A stretch of DNA of 6,021 nucleotides from Oxalobacteraceae bacterium (GTDB taxonomy: Bacteria > Pseudomonadota > Gammaproteobacteria > Burkholderiales > Burkholderiaceae_D). The stretch is from the NCBI GenBank assembly GCA_027485535.1, contig JAIXQV010000139.1:1-6021 (forward strand), written 5' to 3'. Shown here one piece after another: positions 1-5,015 of the stretch. Position 1 is the first letter of the stretch; every line of letters starts with the position of its first letter. Under the pieces are notes generated by a model that worked only from the letters and a program-made list of their open reading frames with translations, was not told where the DNA came from and ran no database searches. Position numbers and translations under genes: made by a program.

Positions 1-84
1 ACGCTCCAGACCCATGTCGATCGCCACAGGGTGCATGGACTCAAGGTGGGCGAGCCATTGGTTTAATGACGGTGACTCAGACAT
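1..84 (-). CDS. folC: Folylpolyglutamate synthase / dihydrofolate synthase, N-terminal fragment
   Basis: Only the first 28 codons are in the window; the gene runs off the left edge. Reading leftwards from the ATG at 84-82, the fragment contains NQWLAHLESMHP followed by AIDMGLER. This is the typical N-terminus of FolC: a short helix with a W-L-x-x-L-E core, then the I-D-(L/M)-G-L-E-R motif that precedes the Mur-ligase-like ATP-binding domain. The family adds glutamate to dihydropteroate and to folates in the cytoplasm. Its position directly after accD matches the accD-folC order common in beta- and gammaproteobacteria, which supports the call despite the short length. No clear Shine-Dalgarno sequence precedes the ATG. 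The 194-bp gap to accD leaves open whether it is cotranscribed. The catalytic domains cannot be checked here. Confidence 0.9.
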   Translation of the reverse strand, partial: MSESPSLNQWLAHLESMHPVAIDMGLER

Positions 85-112
85 AGCGGAATTCAGTAGC
101 GAAGGGGCTGAA

Positions 113-130
113 TCCCGGCAGGCGCCGGGA
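113..130. repeat. Perfect inverted repeat in the accD-folC gap
   Basis: A 7-bp perfect dyad: TCCCGGC at 113-119 and GCCGGGA at 124-130, separated by the tetranucleotide AGGC. It is GC-rich and would form a stable hairpin on either strand. On the minus strand it lies about 30 nt upstream of the folC start and is followed by TTCAGC rather than a U-run, so it is not a canonical terminator. A related dyad lies at 166-185. Confidence 0.6.
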
Positions 131-165
131 AGACAATTGAAAAGCGGTCAGACACTAATAAGATC

Positions 166-190
166 ATCCCGGCGCAGTCTGGGATCCAGA
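166..190. repeat. Overlapping alternative dyads in the accD-folC gap
   Basis: Two short mutually exclusive inverted repeats share bases: ATCCC (166-170) with GGGAT (181-185), and TCTGG (178-182) with CCAGA (186-190). The first shares the ATCCCGGC half-site and the GGGA closing half-site of the dyad at 113-130, so the two look like diverged copies of one palindromic unit about 53 bp apart. The rest of the 194-bp gap (85-278) holds no recognisable gene, and I saw no promoter in it that I would defend. Confidence 0.35.
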
Positions 191-259
191 GATATCGAGG
201 GAAACCCAGGGATCACACACTGCTTCAGTCATCCGAGACAAAGGCACTTTCAGACAGCC

Positions 260-280
260 AGTGCGCAGGCTTGACGCACT
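260..280. repeat. Small inverted repeat across the accD stop codon
   Basis: AGTGCG (260-265) pairs with CGCACT (275-280) over a 9-nt loop, so the stem includes part of the accD stop codon (279-281). AGTGC at 260-264 can alternatively pair with GCACT at 244-248. On the minus strand the second hairpin is followed by CTTTGTCT, which is too poor in U for a confident terminator. It may be 3'-end structure or coincidence. Confidence 0.3.
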
Positions 281-1151
281 AGGCAAGCACTTCAGCCGGC
301 TGGTTCTGCAGCAACGCAAGCAGCTGTGCGATCTCTTCACGCATCTTGCGCCGGTCGACGATCATGTCGATCGCACCTTTTTGCAGAATGAACTCCGAGC
401 GCTGAAAACCCTCAGGCAGTTTCTCGCGCACCGTGTTCTCGATCACGCGCGGACCGGCAAAGCCAATTAATGCTTTAGGCTCAGCGATCACTACATCGCC
501 CATGAAGGCGAAGGAGGCAGAAACACCGCCCATAGTCGGATCGGTCAGCACCGAGATAAATGGTAGCTTTTTCTCGGATAACTTGGTCAGCATGGCGGTC
601 GTTTTTGCCATTTGCATCAGCGACAGCAGACCTTCTTGCATGCGCGCACCACCGGTTGCGGTAATGCAGATGAACGGGACTTTTTGCTCAAGCGCTGTCT
701 GTGCAGCGCGCACAAAGCGCTCGCCGACGACCGAGCCCATCGAGCCACCCATAAACTCAAACTCGAAACACGCTACCACCACCGGTACCGACAAAATCGC
801 ACCACCCATCACGATCAGCGCATCCGTCTCACCCGTGGCTTCGATCGCAATCTTCAGTCGGTCTGGGTATTTCTTGCTGTCTTTGAACTTCAGGGTATCA
901 ACCGGCAACACCTCCTGCCCGATTTCATACCGCCCCTCATGATCGAGCAGCGCGTCGAGTCGTTCGCGCGCGCTAATCCGCATGTGGTGGTCGCACTTGG
1001 GGCAGACATGCTGGTTAGTCTCAAGATCGGTTCGATACAGCACCGATTCACAGGATGGACACTTGACCCACAGGCCCTCGGGTACCGAGCGACGGGTTTT
1101 GGGGTCGGAACGCTGAATCCGTGGGGGGAGGAGTTTCTCAAGCCAGCTCAT
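279..1151 (-). CDS. accD: Acetyl-CoA carboxylase carboxyltransferase, beta subunit
   Basis: 290 aa, full length for the family, from an ATG at 1151 to a TAG at 279-281. AccD pairs with AccA in the cytoplasmic carboxyltransferase, which moves CO2 from carboxybiotin to acetyl-CoA to make malonyl-CoA, the first committed step of fatty acid synthesis. The N-terminal zinc ribbon is intact: Cys31 and Cys34 (KCPSC) with Cys50 and Cys53 (CPKC). The crotonase-like fold follows, with the glycine-rich stretches FMGGSMGSVVGERF (133-146), TATGGARMQEG (164-174) and TDPTMGGVSASFA (203-215) that shape the acyl-CoA and oxyanion site. The sequence closely resembles Burkholderia-type AccD. In E. coli the zinc domain also binds accA/accD mRNA; whether that applies here is unknown. 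A purine-rich AAAGAGAG lies just upstream of the ATG as a weak ribosome binding site. Trp genes lie upstream and folC downstream, as in related bacteria. Confidence 0.98.
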   Translation of the reverse strand: MSWLEKLLPPRIQRSDPKTRRSVPEGLWVKCPSCESVLYRTDLETNQHVCPKCDHHMRISARERLDALLDHEGRYEIGQEVLPVDTLKFKDSKKYPDRLKIAIEATGETDALIVMGGAILSVPVVVACFEFEFMGGSMGSVVGERFVRAAQTALEQKVPFICITATGGARMQEGLLSLMQMAKTTAMLTKLSEKKLPFISVLTDPTMGGVSASFAFMGDVVIAEPKALIGFAGPRVIENTVREKLPEGFQRSEFILQKGAIDMIVDRRKMREEIAQLLALLQNQPAEVLA

Positions 1152-1195
1152 GGGGCTCTCTTTCTGAGGGCGGCGCGGGGACCGAGTTGCGCCGA

Positions 1196-1201
1196 ATTGT
1201 A
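1196..1201 (-). promoter_or_regulatory. Candidate -10 box for accD
   Basis: On the minus strand the hexamer is TACAAT, a 5/6 match to the sigma-70 -10 consensus, 44 bp upstream of the accD ATG, in the 119-bp trpA-accD gap. The expected -35 window (about 1219-1224) reads AGCCCG and does not resemble TTGACA, so the promoter would need an activator or is a chance match. It overlaps the inverted repeat at 1199-1218, whose pairing in DNA or RNA could matter for expression. An accD-specific promoter would make sense because fatty acid synthesis and tryptophan synthesis respond to different demands. Confidence 0.3.
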
Positions 1202-1218
1202 CCCGCGGCAGCGGGTAC
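1199..1218. repeat. Perfect 8-bp inverted repeat between trpA and accD
   Basis: GTACCCGC (1199-1206) and GCGGGTAC (1211-1218) flank a GGCA loop. On the minus strand the stem ends directly in AATTCGG, so there is no U-tract and it is not a classical intrinsic terminator. Its downstream arm contributes bases to the TACAAT box at 1196-1201. It could be an operator, an mRNA structure between the trp and accD parts of a shared transcript, or a pause site. The sequence alone does not decide. Confidence 0.5.
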
Positions 1219-1270
1219 CGGGCTAGCTTAGCAAGGAGTTAACAAACGAGAAACATTGAAACTATCAGCA

Positions 1271-2077
1271 TCAAGCGACAAGCTCATCCATCGCCTTCCT
1301 GATACCGGTCAGGAATTCCCGCACCGCATCCACGGCCTGGTCTTGTGGCGTGTTTTCCAGCTCCTGAATGATGCGGCTACCGATCACGACCGCGTCCGAT
1401 ACCGAGGCCACTGTCTTCGCCGTGGCGGCATCGCGAATACCGAAGCCAACGCCAATGGGCAACTTCACATGCTGGCGGATCGCGGTGATGCGCTCCGACA
1501 CCTCAGTGGTGTCGATATGACCCGCGCCCGTCACGCCGCGCAGGGAAACGTAATAGCTGAAACCGCTGCTGATCTTTGCCACTTGCTTGATGCGTGCCTC
1601 GGTTGACGTCGGCGCCAGCAGGAAGATCAGATCCATGTCCTGCGCGCGCAACTTGTCGGCGAATTCCTGCGCCTCTTCCGGGGGGTAATCCACCACGATA
1701 GCGCCATCTACGCCGGCCGCTTTTGCCTCAGAAACAAAACGATCAATACCGAGGCGCTCGATCGGGTTGGCATAACCCATTAACACCACCGGGGTATTGG
1801 GGTCATCACGACGAAACACGCGCACGTACTCGAGCACATCGCGCATACCCACATTGAACTTGAGCGCGCGCTCGTTGGCACGTTGTATCACCGGGCCTTC
1901 GGCCATTGGATCAGAGAATGGCACACCCAGCTCGAGGATATCAACGCCGCTCTCGACCATCGCATGCATCAGCGGCACCGTGAGCTCGGGTGCAGGATCA
2001 CCGGCTGTAATGAAGGTAATCAGTGCCTTTTTCTTTTTCGCTTGCAGGGCGTCGAAGGTTTGCTGGATTCTGGACAT
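1271..2077 (-). CDS. trpA: Tryptophan synthase, alpha subunit
   Basis: 268 aa, the usual length for TrpA, ATG at 2077 to TGA at 1271-1273. It is a (beta/alpha)8 barrel that cleaves indole-3-glycerol phosphate to indole and glyceraldehyde 3-phosphate and channels indole to TrpB. Numbering happens to match the E. coli protein: catalytic Glu49 sits in LELGVPFSDP (48-57), Asp56 is present, Tyr175 lies in GFSYYVS, Thr183 in GVTGAG, and the phosphate site is formed by GVGFG (209-213) and IGS (232-234). The oddity is residue 60, which is Glu (codon GAA at 1900-1898) where the family has the second catalytic Asp (ADGP in E. coli, AEGP here). A KKKK stretch at 14-17 is encoded by an A-rich tract. It is separated from trpB by an unusually long 145-bp spacer, and no good Shine-Dalgarno sequence precedes its ATG. 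Confidence 0.97.
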   Translation of the reverse strand: MSRIQQTFDALQAKKKKALITFITAGDPAPELTVPLMHAMVESGVDILELGVPFSDPMAEGPVIQRANERALKFNVGMRDVLEYVRVFRRDDPNTPVVLMGYANPIERLGIDRFVSEAKAAGVDGAIVVDYPPEEAQEFADKLRAQDMDLIFLLAPTSTEARIKQVAKISSGFSYYVSLRGVTGAGHIDTTEVSERITAIRQHVKLPIGVGFGIRDAATAKTVASVSDAVVIGSRIIQELENTPQDQAVDAVREFLTGIRKAMDELVA

Positions 2078-2115
2078 ATCAATTCGAATTAAATACTTTT
2101 ACGAAGTTCATGTAT

Positions 2116-2139
2116 CCGCTCGCGAAGTTTAGCGAGCGG
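2116..2139. repeat. Perfect 8-bp inverted repeat upstream of trpA
   Basis: CCGCTCGC (2116-2123) and GCGAGCGG (2132-2139) flank an 8-nt loop in the trpB-trpA spacer. On the minus strand the stem is followed by ATACATGAAC, with no U-run, so intrinsic termination is unlikely. The stem ends 38 nt before the trpA ATG. It may be an mRNA stabilising or pausing hairpin or a protein-binding dyad. Confidence 0.55.
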
Positions 2140-2171
2140 TTCGAGTAAGGTTCAATTCCGGCTAGAGAAGC

Positions 2172-2214
2172 GCGGTCGACCATGACGCAGAACGCGCATC
2201 ACTGGTCGAACCGC
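2172..2214. repeat. Long imperfect hairpin just after trpB
   Basis: GCGGTCGACC (2172-2181) pairs with GGTCGAACCGC (2204-2214) through ten base pairs with one bulged A. Inside, ATG-A-CGC (2182-2188) can pair with GCGCAT (2194-2199), leaving a 5-nt loop and a 4-nt bulge. The structure begins 8 nt after the trpB stop codon on the transcript. The following sequence on the minus strand (GCTTCTCTAG) is pyrimidine-rich but not a U-tract, so it is at best a weak or Rho-assisted 3'-end or pausing structure between the two synthase genes. Confidence 0.45.
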
Positions 2215-2222
2215 ATTACCGG

Positions 2223-3449
2223 CTAGTGGGCAGATCCGTGCTTGTCGTATTCTTGGACGGTGTGCATATCCTTGTCACCACGACCCGACAGATTTACCAG
2301 AATGGTTTTGTCTTTCGGTAGCGTCTTGGCGAACTGGAACGCGTACGCAATCGCATGGGCCGTTTCGAGCGCCGGAATAATGCCCTCGATACGACAGCAA
2401 TCATGAAACGCCTTGATGGCATCGGCATCAGTGACGCTGACATACTCTGCACGGTGAGAATCTTTGAGCCAAGCATGCTCGGGGCCGACACCCGGGTAAT
2501 CCAGTCCGGCAGAAACCGAATGCGTTTCAATGATCTGACCGTTCTCGTCTTGCAAGAGATAGGTTCGGTTGCCATGCAAAACGCCGGGGATACCACCACT
2601 TAGCGAAGCCGAATGTTTACCGGTGGCGATGCCCTCACCCCCCGCCTCGACACCAATCAGCTGTGTCTCAGGATGCGCCAGATAGGGATGGAAGATGCCC
2701 ATAGCATTCGAGCCACCACCAATACACGCCATCACATAATCCGGCTGACGCCCCGTCATCTCGGGCATCTGCTCGCGGCACTCGTTGCCGATCACTGATT
2801 GGAAATCGCGCACCATCATCGGGTATGGATGCGGGCCCGCGACAGTACCGATGATGTAGAAAGTATTTTCGACATTCGTCACCCAGTCGCGCATGGCTTC
2901 GTTCAAGGCATCCTTCAATGTCTTCGAGCCTGACTCAACCGGCACCACGGTGGCGCCCAGCAGCTGCATACGGTAAACGTTTTGAACCTGACGTTTGACG
3001 TCTTCTGCGCCCATGTACACCACACACTCCAAACCAAAGCGCGCACAAATCGTGGCAGTCGCTACACCGTGCTGACCGGCGCCAGTCTCCGCGATCACGC
3101 GCGGCTTGCCCATGCGCCTCGCGAGCAAGGCCTGGCCGATCACGTTGTTGATCTTGTGCGCACCCGTGTGGTTCAGGTCTTCGCGCTTGAAATAAACCTG
3201 CGCACCGCCGTTTTCCTGCGACCAACGCTTGGCGTGGTAAATCGGGCTCGGGCGGCCGACGAAATGCTTGAGCTCGTAATGGAATTCTTCCAGAAACTCG
3301 GGGTCGTGCTGATAGTGCGCGTAGGCCGCTTTCAGATTCTCCAAAGCATAGGTGAGGGTTTCGGAGACGAAGCTTCCGCCATAAGGGCCGAAGTGTCCTG
3401 ACGCGTCCGGGTATTGGTACGCGCCTACATGCGTGGGATTGTGATCCAT
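2223..3449 (-). CDS. trpB: Tryptophan synthase, beta subunit
   Basis: 408 aa, normal for TrpB, ATG at 3449 to TAG at 2223-2225. This PLP enzyme condenses indole with L-serine to give L-tryptophan and forms an alpha2beta2 complex with TrpA. The PLP Schiff-base lysine is Lys99 in HTGAHKINN. Glu121 in ETGAGQHG matches the catalytic Glu109 of the Salmonella enzyme, and the phosphate-binding loop is GGGSNA (244-249). Asp317 in DYPGVGPEH matches Asp305, and Ser388 in LSGRGDKD contacts the pyridine nitrogen. Lys179 in TLKD corresponds to Lys167, which communicates with Asp56 of the alpha subunit. All expected residues are intact. The gene follows trpF by 21 bp with a good Shine-Dalgarno sequence, so the two are very likely cotranscribed. 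Confidence 0.98.
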   Translation of the reverse strand: MDHNPTHVGAYQYPDASGHFGPYGGSFVSETLTYALENLKAAYAHYQHDPEFLEEFHYELKHFVGRPSPIYHAKRWSQENGGAQVYFKREDLNHTGAHKINNVIGQALLARRMGKPRVIAETGAGQHGVATATICARFGLECVVYMGAEDVKRQVQNVYRMQLLGATVVPVESGSKTLKDALNEAMRDWVTNVENTFYIIGTVAGPHPYPMMVRDFQSVIGNECREQMPEMTGRQPDYVMACIGGGSNAMGIFHPYLAHPETQLIGVEAGGEGIATGKHSASLSGGIPGVLHGNRTYLLQDENGQIIETHSVSAGLDYPGVGPEHAWLKDSHRAEYVSVTDADAIKAFHDCCRIEGIIPALETAHAIAYAFQFAKTLPKDKTILVNLSGRGDKDMHTVQEYDKHGSAH

Positions 3450-3454
3450 GGGTG

Positions 3455-3461
3455 CCTCTTC
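3455..3461 (-). promoter_or_regulatory. Ribosome binding site of trpB
   Basis: GAAGAGG on the minus strand, 5 nt before the trpB ATG, within the 21-bp trpF-trpB gap. It is the best Shine-Dalgarno match in the window and supports the ATG at 3449 as the start. A nearer ATG inside the gap is out of frame. Confidence 0.7.
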
Positions 3462-3470
3462 ATTGCCGGG

Positions 3471-4133
3471 TTACTCGTGGTCCGCGCTGCGGACCGCTGC
3501 GATGAATGCGCGCATCAGCGCGACATCCTTCACGCCCTTGGCAGATTCAATGCCACTACTGACATCAACCGCGTGCGGGCGCAACTGACGCACTGCGCCA
3601 GTCGCATTTTGCGCGTTCAAGCCACCACTCAAAACGGCCCGATGCGCGAGTTCTGCGGGAATGAGAGACCAATCGAATACCTTTCCAGTGCCACCGTAAG
3701 CGTCACTCCACGTATCGAGCAGCAACCCGGCGAATAACGGGCTGGACGTACGGTAAGCGGCTTCGAATTCTAACAAATCTGGCGCTTTCATTTCTGGCCT
3801 GATCCGCAACGCGCGCAAGAACGGACGCCGCACCTGCTGCGCAATCTCGGCGCACTGCGCAGGCGTCTCGTCGCCATGAAATTGTAATATTGATATCGGC
3901 GCAGCGTCGATGCAGGCCTGCACTTCCGCCAGTGTCGGGTTAACGAACAACCCAACCGTGCTGATGAACGCCGGCAGCTGCGCCAGTAACGGGGCTGCCT
4001 GCTGCGGGCTTAGGTAGCGTGGTGATGGCGGATAGAACACCAAACCGATGGCATCTGCGCCCAGCGCCACAGCCTCCGCTACATCCGACGGGCGGGTCAG
4101 ACCGCAAAGCTTGATCCGGGTTCGTGCGCTCAT
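3471..4133 (-). CDS. trpF: Phosphoribosylanthranilate isomerase
   Basis: 220 aa, a full-length monofunctional TrpF, ATG at 4133 to TAA at 3471-3473. It catalyses the Amadori rearrangement of N-(5-phosphoribosyl)anthranilate to the carboxyphenylamino-deoxyribulose phosphate, the third step of tryptophan synthesis. The (beta/alpha)8 barrel motifs appear in order: KLCGLTRPSD (8-17) with the catalytic base Cys10; LQFHGDE (83-89); LLLDTW (137-142) with the catalytic acid Asp140; GGTGKVFDW (147-155); and the phosphate-binding strands LSGGLN (168-173) and VDVSSGIE (189-196), then KGVKD (199-203). It follows truA by 22 bp and precedes trpB by 21 bp, so it sits in one transcript with them. The ATG is preceded by a poor Shine-Dalgarno sequence, which suggests translational coupling to truA. 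It is not fused to trpC, unlike the E. coli arrangement. Confidence 0.97.
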   Translation of the reverse strand: MSARTRIKLCGLTRPSDVAEAVALGADAIGLVFYPPSPRYLSPQQAAPLLAQLPAFISTVGLFVNPTLAEVQACIDAAPISILQFHGDETPAQCAEIAQQVRRPFLRALRIRPEMKAPDLLEFEAAYRTSSPLFAGLLLDTWSDAYGGTGKVFDWSLIPAELAHRAVLSGGLNAQNATGAVRQLRPHAVDVSSGIESAKGVKDVALMRAFIAAVRSADHE

Positions 4134-4155
4134 GTTGGGTTAGTTGAGTATTGGC

Positions 4156-4968
4156 TCAGTTGAAAGGCAGTTCGAAGGGGAGCGTGTGCGGCGGGCCGTC
4201 CTCTTGCGGCAAACCCCAGCGCGCATCGTAGTCGACTTTCGCCAGATACAAGCCGTCCGGGCTGAAAGTCGGCGCGGCGAGTTCACGATCGCGGCTGGCA
4301 AGCAATTCGCCTATCCATGCTTGCGGACGGTTGCCGGTTCCGACTTGGATCAAGGAGCCGACGATGTTTCGCACCATATGCTGCAAAAATGCGTTGGCGC
4401 GGAGCGTTACGATAATCGTATCGCGATGTCGAGTCACCGCCACCGAGTACATCGTGCGCAGCGGCGAAGCAGCCTGACATTCCGCGGCACGAAAGGCGGA
4501 GAAATCCTGCTCTCCCAACAAGGCTTGCGCTGATGCGTGCATAGCATCCGCATCCAGCGCTCTGAACACCCAACCTGCACGCCCGGCCCACAAGGGCGAT
4601 CGAACCAGATGGTTATAGATCACATAATGGTAGGTACGCACCAAGGCAGAAAAGCGCGCATGAAACCCTTCATCGCCACCGGGCACCTCAGCCGCCCAGC
4701 GCACCGCAATCGAAGCGGGAAGAAAAGCGTTGACACCCCTCACCCAGGAAAAAGACTCGCGCGTGATGTCGGTATTAAAGTGCACCACTTGGCCGAGCGC
4801 ATGTACGCCGGCGTCGGTGCGGCCGGCGCAGGTCGTGGGCAATGCGCACTGACAGAACTTTGCCAGCGCCTGCTCCAGGCGGTCCTGCACAGTCTGCCGG
4901 TGCGGCTGAGTCTGCCAGCCTTGCCAAGGCGTACCGTCGTACTGAAGGCCGAGTGCGATGCGTCTCAA
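4156..4968 (-). CDS. truA: tRNA pseudouridine(38-40) synthase TruA
   Basis: 270 aa, typical for TruA, ending at TGA 4156-4158. TruA isomerises uridines 38-40 in the anticodon stem-loop of many tRNAs. The family opening IALGLQYDG-x5-GWQ lies at residues 4-18, the catalytic Asp is Asp52 in AGRTDAGVHA, and Tyr113 in RTYHYVIYN is the conserved active-site tyrosine. FSAFRAAEC (156-164), RANAFLQHMVRN (190-201) and APTFSPDGLYL (232-242) are further family blocks. The start is TTG at 4968-4966: the frame stays open upstream only to a TGA at 5067-5065, and within that stretch TTG is the sole ATG/GTG/TTG codon. The start also fits the family N-terminus. Only a weak TAAG precedes it. The gene begins 47 bp after the fimV stop, the usual neighbour in Burkholderiales and Pseudomonas. 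Confidence 0.97.
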   Translation of the reverse strand: MRRIALGLQYDGTPWQGWQTQPHRQTVQDRLEQALAKFCQCALPTTCAGRTDAGVHALGQVVHFNTDITRESFSWVRGVNAFLPASIAVRWAAEVPGGDEGFHARFSALVRTYHYVIYNHLVRSPLWAGRAGWVFRALDADAMHASAQALLGEQDFSAFRAAECQAASPLRTMYSVAVTRHRDTIIVTLRANAFLQHMVRNIVGSLIQVGTGNRPQAWIGELLASRDRELAAPTFSPDGLYLAKVDYDARWGLPQEDGPPHTLPFELPFN

Positions 4969-5015
4969 GTGGCTTAGAAAGTAGTGGCCCGCGAGTGGGC
5001 CGGGAGCGCGCGATT

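Noticed and set aside
14..274. Possible small plus-strand gene covering the accD-folC gap.
   Set aside because: It overlaps the folC start on the opposite strand, and the product resembles no family I know. The gap is better described by its palindromes.
433..1226. Two long plus-strand open frames (433-942 and 612-1226) antisense to accD.
   Set aside because: They mirror the accD coding frame, have no recognisable domains, and the minus-strand frame encodes an unmistakable AccD. Such shadows are expected opposite GC-biased coding sequence.
2083..2088. TTTAAT (minus strand) as a strong -10 box for trpA.
   Set aside because: No matching -35 sequence lies at the right distance, and the predicted start site would fall almost at the ATG. 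AT-richness of the spacer explains the match.
4537..4977. Plus-strand open frame of 146 codons antisense to truA.
   Set aside because: Its composition is that of a shadow frame, there is no recognisable family, and TruA on the other strand is complete with its catalytic motif.
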